A stretch of 64,000 nt of DNA. Origin: Chamaecyparis obtusa. Its lineage: Eukaryota > Streptophyta > Pinopsida > Cupressales > Cupressaceae. Made by a program: the position numbers and the translations under genes. The stretch covers positions 2,228,501 to 2,292,500 of the forward strand of contig BSBK01009273.1 in assembly GCA_027943335.1 (NCBI GenBank). The letters are read 5' to 3'. Positions 1 through 13,294 of the stretch are shown piece after piece. The notes under the pieces were generated by a model. That model worked only from the letters and a program-made list of their open reading frames with translations, had not been told where the DNA came from and searched no databases. Positions within the stretch are counted from its first letter, which is position 1. Each line of letters begins with the position of its first letter.

Positions 1-3000
1 AAAGAATTTATTTGGGAGAATGATACAATACTTCCATATATTTTTGTTTCCTGGAAAGACATATTTTTAGTAGTTGCTTTGTAAATGAGTGCTAAATAGA
101 CCTAATTTGGAGGCTACAACATACTGGCCTAAGGGTTTGATCCAAATAATTTATAGGTGAGTTTGTGATATGTTATGTAAGCCTCAAAAGGCTATTTGAA
201 TTTGTAATTTTTCTGGCAAGTGCTTTGGGAAAACTTGGAGATAAGTGGGAATTACTCACTAGATAGGGCTAGTAGGCTTTCAGCCTAAATTATGTACTTT
301 TGCATCATAAGTTATAACTCTGTAAAGGGGGAATATAAAATTTTTGGAAATGGTTTCTAGGGTGTGTTGAGGTCCTTAGAAGAGTTGGGACAATTTTCTT
401 GAAGTGGGAACCACATTCAAGTATGGTTTAGTGCAATCTAGAGAAGGAGGGTAAACAAGGAAACCTTGGAGTTTGGGAACATAATTGTGGAACTAGCAAG
501 ATTTTATTGTGTAAAGAATAGAGATCAAATATCTCTGCATTAGTTTCCACAACCCACACTTCTCAATGATGACCTTGTCCTGATTTGATAATTGATGCAC
601 TAATCTCAAGGCCTGAGGGTAGGAAAATCAAAACTGTGGATCCGCTAATTGCTCCTGCATCATGAAAACAATACAGGCATTATTACTCGATCAAAATCAT
701 GAAAAATATTCCAAAATCAGATAATTAAAGAATCTAGACAGGTACAAGATCAAGCAAAGAAGCCAAAAGGACAAGATATGTGATCATAAAATTTCAAAAA
801 AGGCTAAGAAAACAAACACTATTTTTAATAAAATAAAACATAGTTCACCATATTATTATATGATAAAACTCAATAAAGGGTTCTATACAATTTTTGATAT
901 GATAAATCTTCATAGGTCATATGATAGAAGGGTCAAGTTTGAAGGTTTGTACGACTAAAGGGGATTTCTAGTACAATGAAAGTTTTTAAAGGATGCAATA
1001 ATATGGTTTTCACCATATTGTTGCATGATAATTCCTATAGGCTAGTATGATAGGAGACTTCTATCGTATGATAATTTGACATTTTGTATTTGAAACATGA
1101 AGAAAATATACAAATTTGCATCAAAAATCATAAAACAAGAACAAGGATCAAAGACTTACTGGTGCACCGTAGTTCTGAGGCTATTTGTGTTGCCTATGAA
1201 GCTTGAATTGATGCTTATGCACTATAACTATCATGTTTCTCTCTCTGAAGGATCAAAACTCTCAAAATTCAACTGTTCAAATGAATTTAAAATGACCCCT
1301 TGGACCCCTTTTATACCCATTTGACCTAATTTTCAAAGTCCTCTAATTGACTTCAAATTGACTCCCCTACCTATTTCAAATGTCCTAAATCCATTTTTGT
1401 GATTGAAATTGAAATACAAGATCAAATCCCTAGTCAAAAATCTTAGTCAAAGTTTTAGTCAATGTAATTGACCATAGGGGCAATCAAGCTCATCAACTCA
1501 AATCAGTCATGATGTGAGGTCCTACCCCGACCCATCCTAGCTCAACATTCATTTTGACATTTGATTCATCAGGATGATACTTTGAGTATAGACATTTGAT
1601 CTATTTTGGATTACATATGCTATCATTGGATCTTATGAGATGTTTGTTATAGATTTTTATGATGATCATGTTAGTCTTACTCTTTATATATGCTCAGTTT
1701 GGTTCCATGATTATCTATGATATATGAATTCTGCATTTTGCATTTGTTATGTCATCTTTTAGTATAATGAATATTGGTGGAATCGTGGTTCTATGATTAG
1801 TTTAGGATTACATGCTTATGTGGAAATTGAATCGATATTTTGATGTTAGAAGAATTAGGGTATAATGTGGATTATGTAATGTTTCATGAAATGCAATTAT
1901 ATATATTGTTAAGTTTAGATGTTAATACTTCATTTTTGAAATGATTATTAATGCAAATATTTTATGATATACTGACATCGAAATTGAGTGTGCAGGAACA
2001 TGGTTATGGTTGTAAATTCAGGGAAATAAGAAAGGATCTAAGTGCAATCAGTTTGAAAATAAAGTCGACTCTAAGAAGAGAATGACCTCTTTGTATCGTG
2101 TTTTTATTCATAAACGTGATGCCTGTGTGTATGTGGTTGACAATGTTTGTAAATGTATGTTTGAAAATAAATTTCATTTTTTGTGAAAATATAAATGTAT
2201 TTGTCCACAAAGCATGCCAAATGTGTATGTGATGTGTGCTTTAGTGAGGTGTCACTTGACACCATGGTGATGATGTGACATGATTGAGTGGAATAAGGAC
2301 CCCACCCTCTCCTTAGTTGGTTTTGAGTATTCCTAAGCTAGGTAGGTGGTTTAAGGAACCAAGATTTATGTAACCAATACTCCATTTTCGGATGCAAGTT
2401 TAACTGGGGTTTTTGAGGGGTTTTGTGGAGTCCCAGGGTGTGGTTTAGGTTGGATTTTGGTGCCCCAAGGCTAGTACTTGGGTTAGGGGGCTTATTTTTT
2501 CTATGTCCACTTTCCTAGGCCACCTTTTTGCCTCTCCAAATGGGCCATTTTTGATATAAACGAAAATGGAAATGCTATCTAGGATGTGTCACCTTTTCAT
2601 GTGTTGAAATTCATTCCATACCTTTAGTAAGGGCAAGTGTCACTTTGTCTAGGATCTAGAAACCTAATTGTTTTGGGAAGAGAGATGTGAGAAGAATGTT
2701 AGAATGTCTATAGGGGATAGAGACTTAGGAAGAGGACACACTTGTTCATTTTTGTCTATGTTAGATTTGGAGAGAGTGAGAGGAGATCTAGAGAGGTTTG
2801 GACTAGTAGATTTGAGAAGGATAGCAAGCTTGAAGTCAAGAGGAGCTCATCTTCAACTCTTCAATTTAGCCTTGGCTTAGGAGGAGGTTGGTGGATTCTA
2901 TCTTGTGATTGTTTTGAATATGCTTGAAAGAAATGTACTATGTGAAATTTGTAAATTGTATTACCTTGTGTGAATCTTTTATTGTTTGGTTTCTTTTTGA

Positions 3001-4480
3001 GATTTTGCTTTCATACTTGTTTGTCTTCTTGAATTGTTTCATGTTTTTGGGTGTGCAAGTTCACTCCTCATCCTTGGAAGGATTTGAGGAGAACTTGGGG
3101 TGAAGCACCTATTTGGGATCTCTTTATGTATGAGAACATGGTTGTATGGGCACCATGAGAGCCTTCTTATGTTTGTTTGGGGGCCATAAGGGAATTGTTG
3201 ATGCTCATGGATTTGAGTTGTTTGGTTGGAAGGGCCTTGTGAAGGCTTGTAATATATGTTGAAATGTTGTTTTGTTATAAGTTAGGTGTCTTCATAAGAG
3301 AAGATTCCACCTTCACCCATCTATGGATTCTATATTTAGAGTCCTTTGTGCAAGCTTGGGAAGGGAGTAAAATGTGAAAAAATCTATGTTCCAGATTGTG
3401 TTTGAATGTTTATGCTTTGTGTTGTATGAGTGTATCCCATCCTATCCTTGTTTCCCCTAGCTCAGGGGTGGCCATTTAATGGCCTAGGTTGGGAGGTGAG
3501 CCTCCATGGCCATGTGAAGAAAGTCTTGTGTTTGTAGGTTTGGTTTCTTGGCTTGAAGAAGAAGTCCAAGTTTGAAGTTTCAAGTTAAAGTTGGAAATTT
3601 CAAAAAAGACTGATCTAGGGTGTATCTGGTTGAGAGATCTTTCTCTATCCATTTGTTTTTTTTTTCTATAACAAAGGAATTGTAATAATATAAGAGCTAG
3701 AATAAGACTGGTTATTTTAGTAGTTTATTTTGAATTAGTCATAGTAAATATATTGTTCTCTTAAAAGTTCTAGTTTATGCAACTATTAATTGAATTTTAA
3801 ATTCAGTTCTCTGCTTAAATGTTATGTGAATTAGATATGGACTAGAAATGTCAAATTATTTTATTTGCCCAAAAAATGTTGAGTTCCCTGCAACTGTAAA
3901 TTTCTTATTTGATCAGTTTTTCCAGCATATATGTAATATGAAACTGTTATGTACAGGAAGGTTAATTTAGTTCTTCTTATTGCTTCTTAAAAGTTTAAAT
4001 TTTCTGTATCTGTGTGGAGCATTATATTGCTGTTAAAAGATTACTACTATTATTATTGTGATTTGAATTTTGAATTAGTAAATGCCTTTAGTCTAAGCAA
4101 GAAATCTAGCAGGTGGTTAGTTAAATGGGTACATGGGAATATACATAAGAACCTGGTAATAAGATTTTTTAAAATCTATTTTACAATAGTACGGAATTAA
4201 ATGGTTTGCATGTCTGAGTATATGACTTTTTCTTCTATCAAGTTTGTAAAACAAATAACTGGTAAATACTAAATGAAACTTGTGTACAAAAAATTTCTTT
4301 TCAGACTAGAGATTGTATAACAGTTTTAAAAATGAACAAAATTATGTCAAACTGAAACCTTATCTTATGATAGAAAATTTTATGTACTAAACTGGAAATC
4401 TGTTGTAATTATTCTCAAAAGAATGAATAAGTTCATTTTCTGTACTCTATCTATTTCAGATTTGATGTTGAGTCTACTGT
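1..4480. other. Unassigned left flank
   Basis: I see no convincing gene here. The open frames are short (under 80 codons), lack recognisable motifs and are not longer than chance in AT-rich DNA. Several stretches have the style of old LTR or non-coding retroelement DNA: runs of gtcaaa/gtcaat words around 1320-1500 and a G/T-rich stretch at 2400-3550. I found no paired LTR, primer site or target duplication. Best read as decayed repeat or intergenic DNA. Confidence 0.5.
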
Positions 4481-4985
4481 GTAATAATCTACATATTCTT
4501 GCTATTATAAATATACATATTTATATAGCACAATACTATATAAATATATATATTTATAACACAAAAAAAATATAAATAATTTGGTTACAATGCCATAAAT
4601 TTACTGTTCTGTTCATATGATTAATAAACTTGTAGTGTAAACTTTGTATGCATATATGTTATATATAATATATCTTACATAATTTTTTTTATGTATGATA
4701 TATAATATATAAACATATTTATTGAAACATTTCTTAAACTATTAAAATAAAAGGCTAATATAAATTAAGCCACTAAACAAATTGTAACTTATAATATTAT
4801 ATAATATAATATTACATAATATATATTATACATAAAATAATGTATAATATATATTATATAATATTATATATCTATATAATACCATGTAATATTATATAAT
4901 ATAATATTACATACTATATTATATACATTAAACAATGTATATAATATAATATTAAAAAAAAACAATTTTTAACATGTTATAAAAA
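4481..4985. repeat. AT-rich low-complexity block
   Basis: A dense stretch of interleaved tata, aatatt and ataatata words with many short palindromes. For example, taatattatataatataatatta-type units recur between about 4790 and 4950. No coding frame is present. It directly abuts the GC-rich hairpin cluster to its right, giving a sharp composition change. Confidence 0.7.
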
Positions 4986-4988
4986 AAA

Positions 4989-5172
4989 CATTGTTGTGCA
5001 TACGCATGAGGGCCGAAGCCCTTCCTTTTCCCTAACCCCCGCGCATAGCAGCGCTGCCGTGACTCTAAGTCACGACAGTGCCTAAGCACTGTCGTGGCTA
5101 CAGTCATGGCAGTGACTGTTACTGCCGCGGTTGGCCACAGACATACGGAGGAAGGGCCTCCTTAAAAACCTA
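4989..5172. other. GC-rich hairpin cluster
   Basis: A GC-rich island of about 180 bp in very AT-rich surroundings. It holds overlapping perfect inverted repeats: a 7-bp stem at 5058-5074 (cgtgact, loop cta), an 11-bp stem at 5071-5096 (cacgacagtgc, loop ctaa) and shorter stems at 5101-5118 and 5108-5126. The first two share the cacg arm, so they exclude each other. No tRNA or snoRNA boxes were recognised. It may be a remnant of a structured repeat; the function is unknown. Confidence 0.55.
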
Positions 5173-5210
5173 GCAAATAAAAAAAAATAATATATATTAT
5201 TTAAAACTAT

Positions 5211-6584
5211 TAAAAAAAAATGCCCAGAATCGTATGATAAGATACATCGCCATTTCTATGGCATGTTAACAGAATTTTTCATAAACACCTGTTCTATTAA
5301 ATGGATTAAAAAAAAAAGAATAAATAAAACTGAGGGCTCTACATTTCTTAACTTAAGTTATTACCCAGAAGCCAAAATACAAAATCTATCTGACCTATAA
5401 ATGAAAACAGCAGATGGTGTTTATCCGGATTAAAAGAAAGAGACTCTCTTATGGATTAAGAGATCTCTTGTTGTAGCTCATCCTCATACACTGTGAGATA
5501 TACAGCTCAACTCATCTTCTTCATTTCTTCCTCAGACCTGCACAACAAAAAAATAAAACAATAATGAAGACATTAGGGTTTCTTAGTGCTAAAATAGGTC
5601 CCAAGCCCTAATTTTGAATTAGGGTTTGGGAAAGGAATAAGGAAATATAAAAGACCTTTTATTCATGTCTTCTTTAATGGTGAGTTTTAAATTTCCTCTT
5701 AAGAGTTTTAATTTTAATTTTAATTTTGATAGTTGGGGACTTTATGTTTTTAGCAAAGAGAGAATTTAATTAATTTGGTGACAAAGAAATTTTCTTTTCT
5801 ATTAGCCTATGTGTCACATTTTAATAGTTCCCTAAGATTTATAATAATTAAGTTTATGATGTGGCTTTACCTTTGTAGGTTTTATAAAAAAAATAAAATT
5901 ATATAAAATTATGTAATTATTCAATTAGAAAATTAAATCACTTGTGCCTAGATATAATAGTTAAGTAATTTTCTTTTAAATCTTTATTATTTTATTTTAT
6001 TTTTAATGTTTAACCAAATTGATTTAGGTATTGTTATGTTGTTATATTAACGGTATTGATTTAAAAAGTTATTGAAGTTGATTACGGGGTTAAACCTACC
6101 ATTTTATGAATTTTAGGAATAAATTTTATTTAATGAATTTTCTAAGTTTTACAACGTGATAACTGTTATAAAAATTAATAAGGGAATATAGTTTATCCAT
6201 GCTTTGCCAAAGATTTTTATTTATCATTCTAGAACTCCACTTAACTCTTTTATTTCGAATAATTATTTTTACTCCTTAAATTTTTAGGGATAGACATTTT
6301 TTCCTAGAACATCACGGAAACATAGGGAAAGGTTTTCCCCTTTGAAAACTCTTATTATTTCCCTTGTCGCCTAATGACTTCTGCCGTGTAAGGGATGGAG
6401 GCACGCCAGCTCTTGCCTTATGATCCCTTATGTGTCATAGGGTGACTTGCCCAAGTGAGCTTACGATTCCAAAGTTTCGTGTCGATGGGCTTTTGTGAAA
6501 CCTAGTTGTCCTAGGTGTATGTTAGTGTTTGTTTTAAAATTTTTTTTGTTGTTCTGTTTTTCTCCGATTATTTTGGGCATTACA
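5211..6584 (+). repeat. Candidate degenerate solo LTR
   Basis: The right end reads ttttgggcattaca. The left end, after an A-run, reads atgcccagaat, close to the reverse complement of the right end. Plant gypsy LTRs often have TGTAAYGCCC...GGGCRTTACA termini, which this resembles. No primer-binding site follows at 6585 and I could not find a clean target duplication, so it would be a decayed solo LTR. The left boundary is uncertain. Confidence 0.35.
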
Positions 6585-7611
6585 CGAGTCTAAGAAACAA
6601 CTTCACCAAATCAAGTTGACAATGTCAATCCAACATGGTCACACCATGATCAAAGTGAGTCAAAATATAGTCAAACCTTGGTCAAATTTGTTCAAAATGA
6701 CCTAAATCAATCCCAAAAATCATTTGAAATCAGTTGAAATCTCATCATTTCTAATCGCAATCAACATCTTTTATCAACCAAGTCAGTCAAAATTATTATG
6801 GTGACTTGGCCATATTCTAATTTTTCTCCCGAGGGGGAAACATCATTGCATAATCAAGTTGATAATTGAACTGTAATAATCAAATCAAGAAAAACCTCAT
6901 CACTAGAGGCATCTGAACTTCATCAAAACCCACATTAAGCTATACAATCTCTCTATACAAGTGATTTCATTGATTCACATTAAATTACTCAGGGCATGCA
7001 TCTAATTGAGTTTCAACACAACTAAAGCTCTAGGGGAATATTATATTCATCACACCACATCAATCTAATATTGTTTTCCCTAATCAGGTAATTGGCTTTG
7101 TTAGGATTGATAACAAGTAAACTTGTTAAATCAGCCTCTTCATGATAATTAGTTTTAGCGCACTTCATCAAGTTAGTTATTCATTCAAATCTAATGGGTT
7201 AAGAATTTTCCAAACATTGATCAATTTGATCACCTCAAATTAAATTGGTTGGTTGTCATCATCATCAAACAGGTGTTCAAGTTCATCACTTTACATCAAG
7301 ATGAGAATTCCAAGTCTCTCTCTATTGACCTTTATTTGATCAAGATCAGAGTCAATAATTTTGGTTTCTGATCAATCAAGTTTAGAACCAATACCTTAGT
7401 ATCATCTATCAGTCTTCACCCAATCAAGCTTAGAGTTGGTATGATCAGTATTTTCTCAATCAAGTCAAGAGATGATATCTTTGATCTTCAATTGATTTTT
7501 GTTCGATCAAGTTTAGAATCAATTCTTAACTAGGTATAGTTTCATCACTTCACATCAAGCTATTTCCTAGTCCAACATCATATATTCTTTGAATCATCAC
7601 ACTACATAGAT
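6585..7611. other. Unassigned DNA left of element H
   Basis: AT-rich, with repeated words such as gatcaag and gtcaaa. A purine tract near 6829 (cgagggggaaaca) resembles a retroelement polypurine tract. Together with a similar tract at 16113-16123 across H, this hints that H landed inside an older retroelement. No coding frame is recognised. The last five bases, atcaa (7612-7616), are the left target duplication of H. Confidence 0.4.
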
Positions 7612-7616
7612 ATCAA

Positions 7617-8873
7617 TGTTGGGATGGAGAGATAGGGTAATGAGAGGGGAGGGGTGAACTAGTGCCCAAAAAAACTTTCAACTCTCAAACCTTAAACAAC
7701 AAACAGTAGTAACTTCACATATAACTTGAATCGATTGTATGTATCATTCATTCATTTAACTTGTAAAAGTAAATACCATGAAATCAACAATATATCTATC
7801 ACATAACACAAGTCTTTTGGTAATGTAGAAACCCTTGTTAGAAGGTAAAAACTGCGGTGGGGATGACACCCACAAATTATTTACTACTGCAGATAGAAAA
7901 GGTTTGCCTATTAGGGCTACAAGTGGTGATCACTTCTGGTGATCTTACCCTGTTAGGAGTAACATTTTAGATCAATTAGATCTACCTAGTTATAGGATTT
8001 TAACAACACTACTTTAGTGTGCACTCGATAAAGAGATTTACATAAAAGATTGTTAGGTCTACTATGTTAAGAGATTTTGGGTTTCTCTATTACAATGATT
8101 AGAAAATAATAGAAAGTATCTGAAAATTGACAACTCTATCTTGTCTGATATAGATCTATGAAATACTGGATAGATATCACCTTTTCATGTGAAGATGTCA
8201 ACTTTGAGCTGCTCGGTAGCCTTGTCTGATTCTTCTCAATCAGAATATCTATGTATTCTATTCTCCTCTATCTGATAACTGATATCTTGAAGTTGGCTTG
8301 ATGCTTTAAGAACTTCTTCACTCCATTCCATTCACACACCAACAAATGATGTGAATTACATTTATATAGCATACTACTTATGCCTCTTAAAAAAATTAGG
8401 TTACAATATCTTAGAGAAAACCCTAAGATCTATGATGTACAAAATTAACCTAGATCTAGAAATTACATAGAGATCATCATTGCAATTAATGAATATATCT
8501 ATAATAAATGATCCTCGATCTTGGTAAAATGTTTTGTGATTATGTTGTAACCATCTACATAGATAAATGTGCCATAACTCATTACTATGCCATTTTCTAT
8601 GATGCCCGATAAACACTGTATATACTGCTCGGTAGTTACACTGGTGCTTCGGTGTCTAGTCTACTCAGTGTTTACTATCGCTCAGTATCAGTGTACACTG
8701 ATGCTCAGTAAAATTGCTTTGGTGCTCAATGTAAAGGACTTGATCGACTAGCTTGAAGTGCTTGCTTTTACCGACTAGCTTGAAGTGCTTGCTTTTACCG
8801 ACTAGAGTAGCATAGGTAATCGACGATGTCTTTGATGCTAATGACAATCTTTAATGCTCAAATAGAGATAACT
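7617..8873 (-). repeat. H 3' LTR
   Basis: Matches 14872-16102 almost throughout. It begins tgttgggatgg on the plus strand. Its inner end reads gataact where the other copy has gataaca, so the first base of this LTR in the element's own direction changed from TG to AG. It is 26 bp longer than its partner, chiefly because of the 27-bp tandem duplication at 8747-8800. Confidence 0.9.
8747..8800. repeat. 27-bp tandem duplication in H 3' LTR
   Basis: Two back-to-back identical 27-bp units starting actagcttgaag and ending ttaccg. The other LTR (near 16000) has one copy. The duplication therefore arose after insertion, by slippage or unequal exchange. Confidence 0.85.
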
Positions 8874-8883
8874 ATCTCCCCAT
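8874..8883 (-). promoter_or_regulatory. H polypurine tract
   Basis: Minus strand reads atggggagat directly before the 3' LTR, the place where plus-strand DNA synthesis is primed. Two further purine tracts lie upstream, at about 8990-8998 (gagggggag) and 9066-9075 (aaaaaggggg), as is common at copia 3' ends. Confidence 0.7.
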
Positions 8884-9099
8884 TAGCATTAGTATCAAAA
8901 TCTTAAATGTATACAGACCTTATGTCTCAAAATATTTTCTATCTCCACCATTTATACATAGATACTTATCAACAAAAAATTTCTATACTCCCCCTCAGTG
9001 CATGCTCCCGGTAATGTGTAGTATAATTAGCATTTATTTAGATATTTGGCATATATATTGTTATCCCCCTTTTTGATATTATTGCCAAATGCAAAAATG

Positions 9100-12000
9100 T
9101 ATACTTACATCTTATAAAAAATGTGCTTATGGGTTTTCTTCAATGACTCCAAGAGGTTTTCCCATTCCTCTTTCAAATTGGTGAGAGCAATGTGCTCAAG
9201 ACCGACTTGTGCATGAATGTCAAAGATGTTGTCCAACACAAAGATTTCTAGTGTTGCAACAAATGTTTATTCCTTGAAAATATGCTTCTCAAAGATTTTC
9301 AAATATGGAAGCAACTCGGTTTGCAATTCTGTGACTTGGTCACTTATTATTTATTCTTTCTTTTTGAGGTCTGCTCTTAACCACCGAAGTTCTTGAACTT
9401 TCAAGATGTGCTTGGAAAATGCTTGAGGCTTGGTTAAGGCTTCCTGTGCACTCACTTGGATTTCTTTATCAAGCTATTTTATCTTTGCACTAACCTCGGT
9501 AGTGAAAGTGTCCATAGTGCATAGCTTTATCAAAATTTGACTAATTAACTAAGTAATAGATTGAATGTCAGTTACTACCTCAGATAACTTTACCTTATTG
9601 ATTTCTACTTCTTGGGTAATATTTTCTGCAAGTTTATGCTATATTTTAGATTCTTCCCTTTCTTCTATTCTCTTTTCTACTTCTACATATGGGGCATTTA
9701 TTTCTTTTGAAAGTGTAGCAAGTTGGTCCATTATTGGAGTATCTTCATTTATGTGTATCTCTGGTATGACCTGTTGTAAGATATCTCTTACATTTTCAAG
9801 TATTTCCTTTCTCTTGCACTCTTGTCTCAGTTTTTCTTGTGCTTCCTTCCTTTTACACAACTCCCATATTTTCTTAATTCCTCAGGGCTTAGGGTCCTTG
9901 GGTCACACTCTAGTATAAAAATAACTTCTTCTAAGGTGACCAACCCTTTTCCTCGCTTCTTTTTCTTCTTCTTCTTCTCAGGTTCTTTAGGTGAGCTTGT
10001 TTGAGTGGTACGATTACATTTACCTCAGAACTTTGTGTAACCTATCTAGTTGACACATTATCTTCCTTCTGGTGCTCCTCGATGACCTTGGTGTTAGTTG
10101 ACTAAGTCAGAGCCTCTGATGTAGTTTTCGGTGGAGTAGCCTCGGTTACATTAGGATTATCTTGATCCTTAGTTTTTGTCTCTATTACCTCTTTCTCTTC
10201 AGGCTTGTTTGTGTGAGCTGGTATCTTTGTTCCTTGTTCCCCTATTGTATCCTTTGATTTCTTAGGGTCTGAGCCTTTGGGTTGTTCTTGTGATAAAATT
10301 TCAACTGCTTCCACAAGAATATGAAGCTCTCCCAGTAACGATGTGATTGTAGATTCGGTAACATGACCTTCATCTTGTGTACAATCTAGTGCAATGTTCA
10401 CATCTTCATCTTCATCTTCATCTCTATCATTAGGATCACCATTAGTAATATCCTCAATGAGTACATCTTCATCATGTTTTTCCTTAGTTTGGATCTCTGC
10501 TGGATCCGGTGTATCTTGTGAAATACTTATTACTTCATTGAAAAGTGTTGTATCAATCACCTCTATAAGTGATACATCTATTTCTTTTGTCTTTTTTTCC
10601 AAATCAACATCATCTATGTAGATGCCTTTTCCTTTTGATCTCTGTCTCTTCTTAGACAAATTTAGAAATGCATTCTTCTCAGCTTGCTCTTTTGTTGCAA
10701 TGATTGATGTCCAAATGAGCTGGCTAGACTCATCAATATCTACTAGATTTTCATCTAATACTTTCATAGCCCGACCTTTTACTCTAAATCTCCTAGAGTA
10801 ATTGTTCATATATTCATCAATTTCATGAAGAGATAAATTTGGAGCTGCAAAAAATAGGGCTTGTTCCCTCATCTTCTTTTCAGTGTCCAAGGCTAGGATC
10901 ACTTCGAATTTATTCTCTCATCTAATGCCTTGGGCAATTGTTTGGAAAATTCCAATCGAACTCATTTGAAGCTTATCATCATCTGGATGACTGCCTCCTC
11001 AATTTTATTTTGATCCTCAGTAGACATTTTGTCAAATTGACTAAGTTCAGGATCTATGAGTTCTCCATTTTGAATTATGTTGGTAGCAACTTCATCAATT
11101 GTTTTGTTCTTGTTGCTGACAACCTTGAACTGATTTGTGTCATTTTCTTCATCTTCAAGGTCTTCTCTTCCTCTTATTACCTTTCTCCTTTTCCTTGGTG
11201 CCTCAGCTATGACCTTGGTTCCTCTTTTTTCATGTCTTGGTCAATGTAGTTGCCTTTGGTTTTGTTGCCTTCATAACTCCCTTTTTCAAAGGTGGCAAAG
11301 CTACGATTGCTGACCTTGTTTGTGCTCTAGACTGCACTGGCAACTGCCTCTTCTTTGGAGTTGGAGTGAGAGAAAATGGTATTGAATATTTTTCATTATC
11401 AAATTCAGTTTCTTCACTATCATGTGCTTTTTTAGTCAACAGTAACTGACCTTCAGTTACAAGTTCAACCAGTGACTCGTCAGATGAGTCAGATTCATCT
11501 CCAAACTGTTCAACTAGTGTCTTCATCATCTTCTTGGATTTCTTAGTTATTTTACCGATGACAAGACCTATTTTTATTCTAGTCTTTGCCTCTTCATAGG
11601 TTCCAAACCTTTTGGCCTTCTTGTCCTTCGGTAAAGCCAATAAAGCCTTGAGTGATTTTGAAGTGAAATCAATATCCATTTTGTATCCGATGGGGGCTAG
11701 CCATTTTGTTTTCAGCTCAACAAATTTGATTAAAGTGTGGTCAGTGTCCACTAGAAAACAAATATCCATTGCATGTTTCTCGACCAGTGAGCTAGGGATT
11801 CTACTCTGAAGATTCATCTTAATCTTAAATTTCTCAAAATAGTCATCTACAACTTTATTTAAATTATCTCCCAAACTTCTCATTATATCATAAATTTGAG
11901 TAGCAACTGGTTTGTCAGTAGGCCAATCTATGTGACCGACAGAATGAAATTTTTTTTGAATGTAGAAAAATATACACACTAGTAGTGATCCAAACTTACA

Positions 12001-12741
12001 GGTGTTAGAATTTGCTAACCTAATTGTTTTCATGTTCTATTCTAACTGCTTCAACTGTAACTCGACAAGGTCCAACTAGTGACCCTTCTTTATCATTTTA
12101 TATGCCATGTCCACAACACTACAAGGAACACTGTTCAGTCTATTAGACTGATAGAACTTGTAACCATTTACATGAGCTACAAATTTAACTTTTGGATCCC
12201 CAATTGAAGCAATCTCCAATGCTCAGTCATCCCATACTACACCAGTATTCTTCTCAATTTCGACTCGGGAGGCACTACAAAAAGCTTTAGCCTTATCTAT
12301 TGTAGGGTAACCTGTAACCCTATGAATCATTATCTTAGTTACTTTAACCAAATTATCTAGCCAAAATGTTCCCTCATGATAGTGACTGAGTACAACCCTA
12401 ATCCATTCATTTTTGAAACTTTTCAAAAAATTTAGGGCTTGACTGAGTCCAATATTTTCAACCTATTTGTACTCTTCTTTAAGTTTCCCATCTTCACTAC
12501 AGAGTCTTTGATATGATGCATACATCTCAAAATATCCTATTTCACCTATCTTGCAGTGAATGTAAGATCATACATCCTGAATTAGCAAAACCCTAGGTGG
12601 GATGCTTGAGCAAGCTCCCATTGAATCTATTTTAGATGTGACTTCCAGGTGCAACTTGTATTTAGGTTCATCATAGTTAGCTGAAACAATGAGGTTCACT
12701 TCCTCTTCCACAATCTTAGAATTGCTCGCAGTACATGCCAT
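9100..12741 (-). pseudogene. H second long frame, function unknown
   Basis: An ATG at 12741 (MACTASNSK...) opens a frame that runs, with in-frame stops and about two or three frameshifts, for roughly 1,200 codons. Well-preserved blocks are 12426-12223, 12033-11230 and 10902-10102. The middle block has basic and acid-rich stretches. The 10902-10102 block has a Glu/Asp run (DRDEDEDEDV). The final part (about 9860-9150) is Glu/Lys/Leu-rich and probably coiled-coil. I see no protease DTG, integrase HHCC/DDE, RT YxDD or RNase H motif. A 550-bp spacer (12742-13294) separates it from the Gag-like frame. I do not recognise the family. It could be an extra structural or nucleic-acid-binding protein, or a captured host gene. 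Confidence 0.7.
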
Positions 12742-13294
12742 TTTAACAAACTAGGTTTTCAAAAAAAAAGTGATGAATGTGCTCAATAGGGGTTTCAACT
12801 TACTCAGAGTATGTGAAGAGTGCACTCCGTTCGATTTGCAAATTCTTTGGATGATCTTGAAAATTCTTAGCTCAAACTTGCTCTGTGAAATAATCTCTCT
12901 TCGAAATCACTAGGTGAAAAATGAACTAAGTCCTCCATGTATTTATAGCATTTTCTATTTTCCCACTTAAAACATTTGTCATTAATGCTTGACCTACTTC
13001 TAGCTCGGTGACAACTATCAACTCGGTGAATACCGTAAACTTCCAACAACTCAGTTAACACATGATTTGTTACTCAGTTGATACTGATACTCAGTTAACC
13101 TTAAATAACTTTCACCAACAAATAACTCAATACATGTTCATACATATACCGACTATGTCACTTTGTTAGCTCATAACATATAAACCATAATGCATCTTTA
13201 TTCATGTAGATTTGGTATGTGCTCATCATATACAAGGAGCTATATGTAAAATAAGATCTTTTGAAATGTCTGTTCCATACATACCTAATTCACC

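Noticed and set aside
1097..1324. 75-codon frame in the left flank
   Set aside because: No motif, no codon bias or neighbour support; expected by chance.
2668..2927. Overlapping plus-strand frames near 2700-2900
   Set aside because: Two frames open together with no similarity to a known protein; the region is in non-coding, G/T-rich DNA.
10394..10621. Ser-rich plus-strand frame
   Set aside because: Antisense shadow of the Glu/Asp-rich stretch of the minus-strand frame of H.
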